Below, in pieces: positions 35,857-48,844 of a stretch of 64,000 nt of DNA (the stretch's first letter is position 1; every line of letters begins with the position of its first letter). The stretch comes from Numida meleagris (Eukaryota; Chordata; Aves; Galliformes; Numididae). The stretch covers positions 146,534,851 to 146,598,850 of the forward strand of contig NC_034410.1 in assembly GCF_002078875.1 (NCBI RefSeq), given 5' to 3'. The position numbers were made by a program, and so were the translations under genes. The notes under the pieces are model-generated. The model ran no database searches. It was not told where the DNA came from and worked only from the letters and a program-made list of their open reading frames with translations.

Positions 35857-37884
35857 GATGTGTTACAGTCTGTTTTGTCCGTACTGAACTTTTAAAAAAC
35901 AATTCCTGCTTTCCCTTTGTCTTCTTTTCATTGTTAGACTTCATCTCTTATCATTCCTGTGCAACCTTTCACCACACCAGGGATCTGCCACTATACCAGG
36001 GGCTAGAAACCAGTTGCCTGCAGAGCAAACCTCCAAAATTGTGCTTGCAATCCAGTAAACCCTATGGTCTTGCCAAGAACTGACTGCTCACAACAACACA
36101 TATAATTCTCAGAGGAGAATTGGAGATGGGTTTCAGGCAAAGGTTTTGGGTTCAAAGTCTGCTCAAGCTGGAACTGCACACTTCTGCACATGTGGATTGA
36201 GATCGCTGAAAACTGAGGGTAAAATAACACTCCTGGGGTCTCCCCAGCTCCAACATCATAATCTCAATCAAGGCTGCTCCCTTCTCTCACCAGCCATAGT
36301 CTCTGGGGACCTGTGATCCAAGATAGCAACAGTGGCAGTTGGCAGAGGTGAGGGGCAGAACAACATTTTTCCATGTCTTGTCCAGCTTGGTTTTAAAATA
36401 TTAAAACCCATTTACATGCAGTAAGGTATATCCATGACCGATTACTAGAACTGATGGGTGGCAGGTTGTTTCATGTGTCAGAGATCACAGCAGCAGCCTC
36501 TCTCCCCGTTTCTAGCATTACTTTTCACTAAATAACTCTGCAATGCCTTTTTTTCTTTCTGTGGGACAACCGTGTCATCACGGAGAAGGATTTCCTTTTG
36601 ACCCGTTTTTTGATGGGAGATTTTCCACTATTTGAAAAGTTTGAATAAGCTCATGAGAGAAACTAGATCTGTAGTCTCCAAACGATAGCCCTGCACCTGC
36701 CTGACCTAGAAAAAGCCTATTTTCTTGATACACCACAATTTTTCATGTTGATGTTCTTCAGATAGTTCTTATTATGCTTCTGGATTGACCCAGCCTTTAT
36801 CAGTCTGAGCTAAAAAATGCAAGCTCTTCCTTCATATCTATCATCATTTAGTGTTGCATATCAAGTAGGGTCATTTCGTCTCCAATATTTAATGCAAATC
36901 AACCTATATTCTGGAAACACTGGCTAGGATGCATTGCAGATCACCTAATCGCCTAGCTCTGGGCTGGGTACACCACGACAGGAGCCAGGCATTGAAATGT
37001 TACCTGCAGTGTGATCCAGCGTTGCATTCTCAAAGTCCCGTTGTATGCTTTGTTTTTCATGGCTTATCTGGGCCAGAGACAGAGTGATTTAAAATAATCC
37101 TCATAATCTCTCCTCTGCCCATCCTGCCAGCACTACATCCTGGCAGAAGGGTGCACCTGGCTCCACGAATACCTGCCTTGGTTGTTATTATGATGTTTCT
37201 TCCCACACGATAAACCAATGTAGTTCCATAACACACAAAGCAATAAAAATATATTGAATGTTTAATCAAACATTCCCCTCCTTTATTTGCCTCTAGATTG
37301 CTAGTTATTACATCATCTAGATCCTTTCCTTTTTTTAGGTGCCATAAAATTATCCCTGGCTCTAGCAGTCTGTGAGTTTATGATTAATCAATTACTTAGA
37401 GAAGTTATCTATTAAAAATCAAAACGTGATGCTCAGTGCACTTCCAATAAAACATCATACAGCAAGAGATTACTGGTCTAATCCTTTTCTTCATCAGTTG
37501 CTTATTACCAGTAATTGTGTTAAGGGGATCACAAGAGTCATTAAGTAAACAGGGTACATTAAAAGTGTGTGCCACACAAGAAGGAAAATTACCTAATTAG
37601 TGATAGATGATGCTGGAACAAATTAATTGAAGAGCTCTTTCCTCCAACTTATTCATCCTGACTCATGCTTTGCTTTGAAAATGTGGCCAAGGAAATCACC
37701 ATTTGGCTTGAGTAAGATTTCTTTCTTGTTACGCTGCCTCTCTATTTCAGTGATAGAGTCATAATACAGCAGACTGGAGTTGGGCCGTCCTTCCATGAGA
37801 GCCACAGAGTACCCAGGGAGAGATCTTTTTGTATGTCAAAGTGAGTTGGGACATAAACAGGGTCATCCAGGCCACCTATAGGGT
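35857..37884. other. unique non-coding DNA
   Basis: No gene is recognised. Ends in an AT-rich, homeodomain-site-rich block (37.06-37.69 kb) that is listed separately. Confidence 0.5.
37060..37690. promoter_or_regulatory. strong candidate conserved non-coding element
   Basis: About 630 bp packed with TAAT/ATTA-type cores: GAATGTTTAATCAAACATTC (an inverted repeat), TAGTTATTACATCATC, TATGATTAATCAATTACTT, CCAGTAATTGTG, GAGTCATTAAGTAAACAGG, TTACCTAATTAGTGATAG and AAATTAATTGAAGAG. CCACGAATACC and CACACGATAAACC keep CpGs. No coding pattern or repeat is present. Such blocks typically act as developmental enhancers. That role and the conservation are inferred. Confidence 0.4.
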
Positions 37885-38150
37885 CTTTTGTGATAGGAAG
37901 AAAGGAAATGGTTTCAGACTAAAAGAGGAGAGATTTAGATGGGATGTAAGGAAGAAGTTTTTTACAGAAGGGGAGGTGAGGCACTGGAACAGGTTGCCCA
38001 GTGGATGGCCCATCCCTGGAGACGCTCATGGTCAGGCTGGACGGCCTCTGAGCATCCTGATCTAGCTGAAGGTGTCCCTGTTCATTGCAGGGGAGCTGGA
38101 CTATAACATTTAAGGGCCTTTTCCAATTCATATGATTCTATGATTCTATA
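37885..38150 (+). mobile_element. CR1 LINE 3' fragment
   Basis: GATAGGAAGAAAGGAAATGG, AGAGGAGAGATTTAGATGGG, GAGGCACTGGAACAGGTTGC, GGTGTCCCTGTTCATTGCAG and tail ATGATTCTATGATTCTATA. It may start further 5', near 37.83 kb. Confidence 0.93.
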
Positions 38151-38749
38151 AATTGCAGAAGACAAGGGTCGAACAGTGTTCTGATGTCTGCAGCAGGCAC
38201 CTGAGAGCTCAGATCGTCGGGACAAGACCATGGAAGCTGCATCCTCCATGGAGACATCTGGATGTGGATTAAAAGGCAATATTGAGAGCTTCATGATTTG
38301 AGTTTGCTGGGTCTCATTGCAATCCCTGGTGAACAAGCCTGTTGTCAGCAACACAGCAAGGAGCAGACAGGGGCTGGTGCTTTAATTAGTAAAGACAGGA
38401 CCAAATAAACAAGGAGACTGGCATCATGTTCTTTCCCAGATGTTCCCCCATTTCATGAGCCTTAACAACACAGCATGTGGGAAGGGATGGGGCTGCTCCT
38501 GGCCACCGTATACCTGCTCCACATCTCATGCAGCAAGCCACCTTCCTCGGAGTTGTCAGTTTGCAGAGCTCATTTAGAGACACCAAGCAATTAACTACCC
38601 CATCAGTTCCCTCATCCCCCTCTGAGCCTGACATCTCAGGAGAGACAGGGACCGCATTGCAGGTCTCTCCCCAGCAGAGTGAGCAGCTCATCTCTGTCTT
38701 GGCCCATGCAGGCAGTGCTCAGTGGGTCTCATTTGTTTGCATTTGCCTG

Positions 38750-38900
38750 GTGCCTTGACATGATGAAGTAAAAAGTTTTAATATTCGACGACATGAATTT
38801 TTAATGCCTGGCTCCTGCTCCCGTGTCATTATTTGCCTGCGCTTCAGCAGTTTTGGAGTGCGTTTGTTTAGATAATGTTCCGTTAAAGGAAAAGGAGGGT
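38750..38900. promoter_or_regulatory. candidate conserved non-coding element
   Basis: AATATTCGACGACATGAATT, CCCGTGTCATTATTTGCC, TGCGCTTCAGC and GAGTGCGTTTGTTTAGATAA show CpG retention next to AT-rich motifs. Inferred. Confidence 0.3.
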
Positions 38901-39548
38901 GGAGGGAAGCCTGTACCTTTCTCCCCACAGTGACCATTAAATTATATGCCAGTGCTAGGCTGGTGTTCGACAGGTGCTGGCAATGCAACTTCCCCTCACT
39001 TGGAGAGGGGCTGCAACCACCCTGCTTGCAGCAAAATTAATGGGAGAAATCTGGTATTAAGATCAGAAAAGCAGTTCCAAGGGGGGCTGGTGAATAGAGA
39101 AATAGAGCTTTTGTGCCTTTCCCTGCCCTTCACCAGCACCCCTCCCTTCCCTCACTCTTAGCCACCCTATAGACAGCAAGAGAAAGGGGTGAGAGTGGGC
39201 AGGAGAAAGAAAAGGGAGCAAAGGAGGGTAAATGTTCTGCGGTCTTGGTAGATTAGAAGGCTGAGATAAGATGGGGTAAAACGCAACAGCACTTGTTGAG
39301 GAAGGCACAGGCCTCAGAGAGGCAGCAAGGTCTCTTCCTGTAGTCCTAGGATGGGTCCTGCGTGGCCATCCAGGAAATATCTGGCTTTTGTGTGTGGTTT
39401 GTGTTGTAGGAACAGAATGACTCTACCAGGGCTGAGGACAGTGCTGATGTACTCTAAAAACAGCTTCTGCAAAGGCAAGCTCACGAGTTAATAAGGAATG
39501 GATAGAGAGAACATTAGGTGATCTGTGGTGACGGATAGATGAATGAGT

Positions 39549-39562
39549 GGATGGATGGATGG
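39549..39562. repeat. short (GGAT)n repeat
   Basis: Three to four GGAT units with decayed GGAT-like flanks (39,541-39,580). Confidence 0.7.
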
Positions 39563-40539
39563 GGACAAGGAGGATGGATAGGCAGAATCACAGTGAGATT
39601 TAAGCATGAAACCTCATCCTTCTTCTTAAATGTATAAGCAGCTCTGAGCTGAACCTTCCCAAGTAGCTACCTGTCTCCAAACTCCCTCCTTGCTGGTTGT
39701 TCAAGCTTTCTGTGGAAAAGGAGAGGAAGCCTTTCATGCAGAAGGGAGGCTGATTTCCCACCCTGGATGCATTTCTAGGTTCACATGCTTCTCATCAACA
39801 TCCTTCACCATACAAGATCAGTTTGGGGTCTACGCCCTTGCCCTATCCTAAGGCTTGGCTTTGCCCCTGAGCTGCTCCTGCCTCTGTCCGTGGTGCTGAG
39901 CTCTGCCCCTTGGCTCTGCTGCTCAAACCCTTGGGGGATCCCACCCAGAGGGATCTCACTCCTCTGAGCACCCACGGCCAGACCCTGGGTTTGGATGAAT
40001 ATAAGCACTGCATTATGCATGGGTTCAGAAGACATTTCTGTTCCCTAAACTTTCAGCTGTCCCTCTCTAAACCAAGCCACGGTTTGGAGGAAGACTGGAC
40101 AGCACCACAAATGGCAATGGTTTGTTCAGGTAATGGCACCCCACGCTTGAGCTGCTTAAGTTTTATTTAGCTGTCCAACATAGTGAAAGAGAAAAACCAA
40201 AAACGCCAATTCTAATATGCCAAGTTGGAAATAGATCACCAGTCCTTCTATGGGGATTCTCAGAGCATCTCTGCATCTCCACAATCCAGAATCTCAGAGA
40301 TTTGTCATGGGAATGTAAAAAGTAGTAATCTCATAGTGTGCTCGGAGACAGGTTGCTGAGAAGCAAGGAACTCATCAAATGAATGCAGTTCACCTGTCTT
40401 TCTGCTATAGTCTTGGAGAAGCCCAGATTGCCTTTCCTAAGGCTTTATTCAAAGCTCTCTTCGTCCACTGAGACTCTTCAATTGCCACTACTGCATTTGA
40501 GATGAGATGTTTAGTGAATGGAGCTACAGGGTTTGAGAG

Positions 40540-40600
40540 TTTTGGTTTTTGTGGTTTTTGTTTTGATGGTGGTGGTGGTGTTTTGTTTTTTTTTTTATTT
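40540..40600. repeat. G/T-rich simple sequence
   Basis: GGTTTTT units, then a GGT trinucleotide run and a T11 stretch. Confidence 0.75.
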
Positions 40601-41719
40601 TAAGAAAGTCATGGTTAAAAAATGAATTGATCTCCACAATTCCAGCAGAAGTAGATAATCCATTTTCAAGGTATAAATCCACACATCACCAAAAAGCTGA
40701 GATATGTAGGAATGATACATGATGGGACTGAGATCATATAATGAATGTAACAACAGAAAAAACTCAAGTCTCTGGACACCTGATCTGGTTTCAGGTCATT
40801 AGTTCCCAGAGTCTCAGAACAAAGTGAAGAGAGTTTTTCTCCAAAGTGTGTTGACTTACGGAAAGGTGGACAAGTTGTGTTACGAAACAGTACTTCACAG
40901 TGAAGAAAATTCTCTAGACTTTCTTACAGAGTGTATCAGAGTATATGAGCTCTCAAGCCCATGAATTCTCTGAGTTTGCATACAGCTGGATCTGCAACAG
41001 CAACAGATTATCTCAGTAGGGAGCTGAGTGTCCTCTAGGAGAGCTTATGGTTTGGAACATGGCTCAGGGCAGGAGTAACAGGAGCCTTCACCTCCCTGCG
41101 ATACGAGCCTGAGGGAGCTGCTGTCAGTTCCTAGTTTTTTAAAAGCTGGAGAGAGCTCCAAATCAGGACGCCCTTGGCTCCTGTGTCTGTCAGCAGTCTC
41201 CTTCTGGCCGTCTGACACCAGCCCAGTTCCACATAAGTACGAAGGGTCCGTGCTGGCGGCAAGCAGGGGGTTACATTTCACACATTTGCCTGCCTCTGCC
41301 ATGAGGAGATAAGGACAGCACAGTCTCCATTAGGAAACATTCTTAAGTTACTAGTGTCTTGGCTCCGGCCGATATGTAATCCAGGGGAAAGCAGGTGCAA
41401 GAGAGGAGCACAGCCAGGTGGCTTCTCTTTAAAGCCTGGGGCAAGCTAAGGATAGAGGAGGAAAAATAGAGAGATGAGCTTCACCTCCAGAGGGAATTAG
41501 CACCCTCTGCATGCTATTAAAGGATCCAGTACAATCCATGGGCATGTCAGATGGCACAACCCCAGCACCACCCCTTCTCACAGCAGCCAGCATTAGCTCC
41601 CATTGCAGTTCTTAACAATTCCCTGTACTGCAGAGCAAAATGAGGATGCTCTAAAGAGAAGTTTGAAATAAGGCTTACATAAGCATGAGCTGTATGATCC
41701 AGCTAAAAGAGTGGTTTCT

Positions 41720-41889
41720 TGTCCAGAGAGGGCGGATGCTCCATCCTTGAAGATATTCAAGGTCAGGCTGGACCAGGCTCTGAGCTACACAATCTAGCTG
41801 TAGATGACCCTGTCCACTGCAGAAGGGTTGGACTAGATGACCTTTAAAGGTTCTTTCCAAGTCAAATGATTCTATAATTCTATGATTCT
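41720..41889 (+). mobile_element. CR1 LINE 3' fragment
   Basis: GGATGCTCCATCCTTGAAG, ATATTCAAGGTCAGGCTGGA, GACTAGATGACCTTTAAAGG and tail ATTCTATAATTCTATGATTC. Confidence 0.92.
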
Positions 41890-42959
41890 TCTGCTGGAGA
41901 AAATGTCTTCTTGCGTGTGGACAAGTTACAAGGGCGGAGTTTTAAGAAATGTAATTTTAAGAAATGTAAGTGCTTATGTACAAGATAGTTGCCTGAACTG
42001 CCAGGATAGTCAGTGAAATATGGTCAGTGCTCTTTGATCCAAGAGGACATCTCATGCTCTATAGTCCACTGAAGTCCCAAACCAGTGATGTGCTAATGGA
42101 TTGATGAGTGCCTATTATTAGGAAAGGTTCACTCCACCCTTGTGCCTCCTTACCCCTTGCAAGTGGCCTCAGTTGCAACCCAGAAAGTTTCTATGGGTGC
42201 ATCCCTGCTTTTGGAGTACAAATAGCAAAATTTTGCATCTAAATAATTCAAAGAATGAGGCACTCCACTGCAGGGCGTACCACATGCCAGGCAGCTTCTC
42301 TTCAGTTCTCTGTTAACTAATGTTGTGTTTCTTTCACCTGGGAGGGACATGGCTTTGATTCCTCTGCTCCTTACCTTTGCAATTCTCACTTTATTAAAGC
42401 CATTAGACTCTCCATAAATACACCGATAATGATCAAGTGGCACTTCTTTAATAGACAGTAGGTAGCCTGCTACATCTCAGTGAAGAAGCCTGTTAATGCA
42501 GACACAAGACATTTCCCACAAAGACACTGCTTCTCAGTGTTTACGCCCTTCAGATACTTAGGAAGATGTCACATCATGTCTTGATCACTGCTGTACTGAT
42601 TCAGCTCTTTTCATCTTGCCCTTGTAAATCAATCCTTCCAGCCCTCAGTCATTTGTCGGTTGTTCTTATATGAACTCCCTGCCATTTGACAATATCTGTC
42701 TGGTAAGAAGAAGCACAGAAATGAACACAACTTTCCATATACATTAACATTGAAGCCCCACCATCCCTCCGGGATTTTTGATCTTTCTGCTGTTCATTAT
42801 TTCCAGAAGGCTGCTGAAGGCAGCTCTGTTCATGAAGTGGCTTCTTGACTGGGAGCTGAGATTTGCAAAAAACAAATAACCAACAAATAAAGAGGAGATT
42901 TACCCAGACACTAAGACTACTCTTATGCATTAACTCTAAAAGACTTTTTGAGAAACATG
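41890..42959. other. unique non-coding DNA
   Basis: Nothing recognisable as gene or repeat. Confidence 0.5.
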
Positions 42960-43061
42960 TAGATGTAGTACTTAGGGACAAGTGAGCAATATTGGTGGTA
43001 GATGGATAGCTGGACTAGATGATCGTAGAGGTCAATGATTCTATGATTCTGTGATTCTATG
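42960..43061 (+). mobile_element. short CR1 LINE 3' fragment
   Basis: GTAGTACTTAGGGACAAGTG, AGCAATATTGGTGGTAGATG, CTGGACTAGATGATCGTAGA and three tail octamer variants. It shares the AGCAATATTGG/GCAATATTGG feature with the host CR1 at 61.24 kb, suggesting the same subfamily. Confidence 0.9.
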
Positions 43062-45469
43062 CCTGGGCTGTCCTCTGCCCATGAAGGTAGCACAGAACAA
43101 CATGCATGCCATTTAAACTCTGTTTACACTTCAGATAAGTTGTCCAGCACTGGTGGTGACCATGTCTTGTGGCTGGTCATGATTCCTGACTCCTGGGAAA
43201 CATTTGAAAAAGGGTTCAGTATCATGGGTCATTAGTATTTCCAGGACCATTCTAACAGCCAACCAGTTTAATTGCTGAGTCCCAGTACCAGGAACACTCT
43301 CAGACACCTACATTTACTAGTATCGGCATGGTCCCAGTAAACATGGCTCTCCTACTTCCCATCCACAAAGGAGAATGAGGAGTATTCCCAACACATTTTA
43401 ATTCACTCAAGGGAGAAAATGTCCATTCCAGACTCTGAGACCCCAAATAAAAGGCTGAAGGTACTGATCAATTGATCTGTGAGCTAGAGAACAAATTATT
43501 CTGTCTACAGACCTCACACAACTCCTCACAAAACTCCTTCTTCATCTTCCTTGAGAGTCAAGGCAAGGTCTGAGCGTATGATGTTTCAGTGTGGATCTGT
43601 ATGAGGTTTTGCAAGAGCTACCTGCATAGCAGAACAAGTATTCCCCATCAAAATTAGGAACTTCTTTTTGAGAAGCATCGCTATCACTAGAAAGTGATCC
43701 CTACCCAGGGTCAATCACCATCAATGTGTTGAAATAGAGAGGCTGTGTCTAACATTGTCCCTGTTATGTGGCCTACATGTCCAGCAGAAGGATGCTTATG
43801 ACTCAAGAGGCCAAGAAGGAGAAAGCAATATGCACCTCTGTGAGCAAAGCCGGTTTCACTGGAAGCCATACTCCTCTCTCCGCTTGGAGAAGTGGTAAGG
43901 GACAATGAATTCATCAATCTGTCATTTAAGATTGTTCGCTTGACAGCTCCAAAATGCATCTTAAAAAAAACCCAAACATTAAAGGCTTTAATAATTTAAG
44001 CTACTCTTAAATATGCCCTGCAATTCAAATCCTTGGAGTGGTTTAAACATTTGAAAGAAGTTCAATCTGGACAGTGATTTAAAGCGAAGAGAGCTGAGTT
44101 CAATTTGGCTGTGCACTGTAGACTGGCACAGTACCTGGAAGGCCAAGGACCTGACATCACTTTGCACTGAGTGTCTCCAGAGATATCATTATGAAACAGT
44201 AATTATGGAGATGGCCAAGTGTAGAGATACATTGCCAGGACAGCTCCAGACTAGGTGAAGATGAGACTAGGTAGGATTAGTATACTTTTTCTTTGCAGTC
44301 CAACCTAAAATCTGTCCATGGAGAAATACTTCTGATGACAATGAGATTTGGATCCAAATGACAGTGATCTCCAACTCAGTTTTCTCTGCTGTGAAAAATA
44401 ACTTTGTGGTTTTGTAAACCAGAATGTCTTCAGTAGGTCAGAAACAAGCACATTTTGGGTATGATTTATTTGATCAGTCACTTGAGATGAGCTGCACCAT
44501 CAAAATGCTGGTTTTCTCTCCACTAACTAAAGAGAGATGAGACTAATTAATTTTGAGGTATAAGCATCTGAAATAGATGTCATCTGTAAGTATCTGGATT
44601 GGTCAGATAAAACCTCTCCTCTGTGCCCAAGCAGATCAGTTTCACCATTGCTTTCTCTCCCCAAAACCCTGATCTTCATAAAAATTGCCCTGTGTTCTGA
44701 TCTCTGTTGTTTTCTACACTTTGCTGTTAATTTTTATTAGTTTTATTCTTGATGTGATACAAATAAGCCCCAGCACCATGGGGTTTCAAACCTTTTGGCT
44801 GCAGAGAGTATCAGGCTATAAATAAAGGCAAAGGCGATCACCCTAAAGAAATCCCAAGAAAAAAAGTCATGAAAGTCTAATGTAGAGTTTTTTGCCACTC
44901 TAGGCTCTTTTTCAAATGCTCAGAAAATTACCTTTTCTGACCCAATTTATTTATCCTTATTCAAGATCTACAAAACACGGTTATATTGGTAATAAGTTTC
45001 CGAATTGCAATACCATTTTATTCTCTATGGCATAGGCTGAAATACTACCAACATACAGATGGTAGTATCACACCATGGTACGGTGAAGTGGAAGAAGATG
45101 AGAAACAAAGTCTGTAGTTATCCATGTGGAAACTCTGTGCAGAAATCAATTAAAACATAGGATGTATTTCTATGTATTGGAGGTCTTGGTTAAGAACAAA
45201 TTACTTTAAGAGCATACTTGTGTCCTGGCACCTCCACTCCATTATGTCCCCACACATTGTGATACTCAAAACACTTTTTTACCCCATAGCCCATATTTTA
45301 ATGTCTTGGCTGAAGACTGCATAAGTTGACAATGTTGGATTGCATCTAAGGGAGTGAAACCCAATCCACCGGAAGAAGCAGAGGATTCCCATCAGTTTTA
45401 CTGAGGCCTGTGAAGAGATCCAGCACAGAAGAACCAATATCATGAGCTGCCACCTTCTGTAAACTTTCT

Positions 45470-45810
45470 CCCTGAGGATTAAGCTTTATCCTGCCCAACA
45501 CATTCAAGAGTTATTTTCATAACCTCGCTCCAGCTAACAAGAGGCTGTTCCATTACTGATTGGATGAGGCAATTATAATGACATCCCGTTCCTTTCCCCC
45601 CATTACCAGCAGCTTCATTACTCTCCACAATCAGATGCCGACTCACATTCTTCAGACATGGCAACCAATATTGCCTTCCATATTTCACAATAAAAATTGC
45701 ATGTGAACCCATGTCACTGAGAATTAATTTTTGTAAGACAATGTTTATATAAACCATTCATTTATTGACTTCTGTTTGGTGGGTCAATTTTGAAATTTAT
45801 CGTCCCCTGA
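45470..45810. promoter_or_regulatory. candidate conserved non-coding element
   Basis: Contains GGCAATTATAATGACATCC, CATTACTGATTGGATG, AGAATTAATTTTTG, AAATTGCATGTG and a CCATTCATTTATTGAC segment, with CpGs in AACCTCGCTCC, ATCCCGTTCC, TGCCGACTC and TTATCGTCC. Inferred from composition. Confidence 0.35.
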
Positions 45811-45821
45811 GATCCACACAT

Positions 45822-45884
45822 TGACCTCAGTTTCATCTCAGGTCAATATTCCCTTCTCAGGTCAATAAATCTTGAAACTGACCT
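45822..45884. promoter_or_regulatory. cluster of four AGGTCA half-sites
   Basis: TGACCT at 45,822 and 45,879 and AGGTCA at 45,840 and 45,859 lie in a 63-bp stretch, spaced by 12, 13 and 14 bases. The two + strand sites share the longer unit TCTCAGGTCAATA, so a short local duplication is likely. AGGTCA is the nuclear receptor half-site, but the spacings are larger than classical DR1-DR5 elements. Confidence 0.35.
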
Positions 45885-46880
45885 CAGTAGAAGTCAATAG
45901 TATCTGCATATTCTTATATTGTCAGAGGGTCGGCAACATACAACTGTGTGTCTGGGAAGTGAGGAAGAGCAAGAGACATTCAGAACTATTGGATGAGGTA
46001 TTAAAATGGAATTCTTGCTCAATAGCTCTCCTTCCCATCCATCTGTAGAGTTAGATCTGCAAGCAGTAGAGAAAATCGTTGTTTATGTTATTTATCTGTA
46101 CGTAAGCATATCTAAATGGTGAGTATCCCATCACAGAGAGACAGGTATGATAAGAAATAATAAGAAATGGAGAACGGTGCAATGATTCTGACCCTAAAAA
46201 GCCTACAATGCATTTGGGCTGGTGGAGTAGATCAAAGCAATGGCATAAAAGTAGAGAGCATAGAGATCTCAAAAGTAATCAGAGGAGTCTCTAAATATCT
46301 CACCAAATGAGAACTTTATGCTGGGACGGAAAAAAAACAACGAAGAATTCCCTTTGTAGAAATTCTTCGGAGATTTCTTCCAAGTCATGGAAAATACTGA
46401 TCTGTCTGCATGAAAATCTGCTAAGGGAGCAATAGCAGTTGATCTTCTTTGTTTATCAGCAATGTGAACTGGTCTGGCTGTGAAGGAGGGATGGAGACAG
46501 ACTGCTAAGAGCTCAGACAGAAGATGGGTAGCTGATTCTTTAAATGGATCCCCAGTCTGCCAAAGCAGCACTGCATGCAAGGTAGAAAACTGTGCTAGAG
46601 GCTCCAGGACCAAGGTGCCTTCATCGAGAGAGTCATTCATTGAGGGACAGTCACACAATGGTATGGTGAACTTTTCCTCTGGCATCTTGCTTCCTGCTTC
46701 TGAGCCTGAAAGACATGGGTTCTCATCTGCCTTTTAGAAACTAGCTTGACTTCTGCTGAGACTGAAACTGCTCCCTCCTTATGGCCATGTCATGAATCAT
46801 TTTGAATCGGCACAGTAATGTAGTCTTTGTCATGAAAACTCTGAAGCCCATCTCTAAGTAAGGTTTTGCTTCCTGATCCT

Positions 46881-46934
46881 TCCTTTAAGGTCTCTTCCAA
46901 CTCAAGCCACTCAACAATTCGATGATTTTATGAC
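46881..46934 (+). mobile_element. very short CR1 LINE tail fragment
   Basis: TTTAAGGTCTCTTCCAACTC, AAGCCACTCAACAATTCGAT and GATTTTATGAC are a decayed CR1 terminus. Confidence 0.75.
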
Positions 46935-47197
46935 TTTACAATGAGTTAAATCAGGGCTTTTCCTGGGTAGATGTAGCTGGTTTGGGGTTGCCCTCTGGCT
47001 TCCTCCAAGCTCTGGCAATTGTTGCACAGGTAGAATTCATCCAGCCTGCTATCAGGGCTAGACTTCTACAGACAAGTGGACTACATGACCTTTAAAGACT
47101 AAAATGAAGATGTTCAGAATATCATTGAATAAGGAACTTCTCCATGTTGTCAGGAGTGAAATGTGGGAACTTAATTTGGGTGCTCATCCTCACGGAT

Positions 47198-47380
47198 CTG
47201 GTTGCCCAGAGAAGCTGTGGATGTCCCATCCCTGGAAGCATTCAAGACCAGGTTGGATTGGGCCTTGGGAAGCCTGATCTAGTGCTTGATCTAATAGTTA
47301 GCAACCCTGCCCACAGCAGGGTTTGAAATTAGTTGATCTTTAAGGTCCCTTCCAACTCAAGCCATTCTGTAATTCTATGA
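47198..47380 (+). mobile_element. CR1 LINE 3' fragment
   Basis: CTGGTTGCCCAGAGAAGCTG, TGGATGTCCCATCCCTGGAA, AGCAACCCTGCCCACAGCAG, GTCCCTTCCAACTCAAGCC and tail ATTCTGTAATTCTATG. Confidence 0.93.
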
Positions 47381-48844
47381 ACTGGTAGGAGACCATCATG
47401 CCTGACAGGCAAATCGGCACAGCCATGGTACAGCCATGCCCAAATGTTACATTCATACCTTACAAATTTTCAAGCAATTGACTTCCCTTCAATCCCCATT
47501 GCTGCAGTCAGCCAGCTCCACATGCTTTTCCTCTTCCAACAGAAACTATCAGGCTTTGTTTCACAGACATTCCTGGGAGTAAATCTCATTCTACTTCATG
47601 GTCCCTGGTTTGATCACTGTCTCCCTCTTTCTGGTCTTGCTGAGCTTTTCTCCCGAGGGCACTGGTGGGATGTAGACCTACAGAGTGGGTTTTCAAGCAA
47701 TTGCAATTCTTCCTCCCACCTTCCGTGGCTGAGAAAGCACAGCTGTTACCTGTCTTTTCCTCCACAGCTCCAACATAGGAGTCTGGATCCTGCCAGCCAC
47801 TGATCTTCCCTGCCTGAGGGCTTTCCTGACAGAGGAAATGATCTGCCAAACCCAGCTTAATGGAATTGTAATTGCCAATTAAAAGCTGTCCTGTTAATTG
47901 CAGCAGCTTGAAGGTTTGAGTGTGCGTTCATATGGGCACGTGGTTGCACAAACCAATGTGAGTTCCTGAAGTCTCTGCTGCTGAAATGAATGGCCTACCT
48001 GCAAGGGGATGGACTGGGGAATAACCAATATCTTGTGAATTTAGCTGCTATAGAAATTCCACCTATAAATTACCTCTGGTTTATTCCATATAACAACAGC
48101 TGAAAAGAGTCAAAAAAAACCAAGCAGTGTGAAGGGGGAGAATCCGCTGTCACCAGTGGGCAAAGCAAACAGGAGGACCCGTCTCAATTACCATTAGTAA
48201 GAAGAGTGAACTTGATGGATGCTGGGAGAAAGCTATGAGAGAAAACCTGCAGACTGACTAATGCAGCCAATGTACGATCAAATGACATCTTATAATTTAC
48301 TGTACATCTATAACTTCCAGCACTGTGTTTGTCCAGATCTGGAATGCTTACACTGTCAATCCAAGAGACTTTTCAGCTTATAACACCTGAACAGAGAGAA
48401 GAAAATTGAAATTTTCTTGCAAAAGCGAGAAAGCAGAAACCATGCATTTTTTACAGAAACAAGGTGCTTTTGAACTCTCAGCAAAATGACAGCCTGTCTC
48501 CACACTTCCCTTGGAGTCTTGATTTCCCACTGCCACGCATATAGCTGTTTATACCTGCACAAAGCACGCATTTATCTGTCCAAGTCTGCAGAGTAATACT
48601 CTTCACCCACAGTTTCACTTGTTAAAAAAATAAGAGATGTGGAGGCAAGACACACTGGATAGCATATGGTCTGCAAAAGACCAACAGTCAGAAACCTGAG
48701 GTCTGCTACAAACTGTCTCTGTGATGCTAGGCATGATACTTAGCTCAGGTTTGCACAGAGATTTGGGCAATGTAATGCCAACTTAACTAATTTGGCTAGA
48801 ATTAAAAGCAGGTGTTATCCTATTAAAAAAAAAAGGCTTGCAGT
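47381..48844. other. unique non-coding DNA
   Basis: No gene is recognised. A homeodomain-site cluster at 47.84-47.94 kb is listed separately. Confidence 0.5.
47840..47935. promoter_or_regulatory. candidate homeodomain-site cluster
   Basis: AGCTTAATGGAATTGTAATT, GCCAATTAAAAGC and CTGTTAATTGCAGCAGC place at least four TAAT/ATTA cores within 60 bp, followed by GAGTGTGCGTTC and GGCACGTGG (an E-box-like CACGTG). Enhancer function is inferred. Confidence 0.35.

Larger units (their letters stand above)
38151..41719. other. unique intergenic DNA, about 3.6 kb
   Basis: No gene is recognised. Contains a GGAT repeat at 39.55 kb, a T/GGT-rich patch at 40.54-40.60 kb and a possible regulatory block at 38.75-38.90 kb. 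Confidence 0.5.
43062..46880. other. unique intergenic DNA, about 3.8 kb
   Basis: No gene is recognised. A minus frame at 46,269-46,685 (138 codons) shows no domain. Holds a regulatory candidate at 45.47-45.81 kb and an AGGTCA cluster at 45.82-45.88 kb. Confidence 0.5.

Noticed and set aside
41240..41270. CAAGCAGGGGGTT as a CTCF site
   Set aside because: Two or more mismatches to the core; similar strings occur within CR1 tails by descent.
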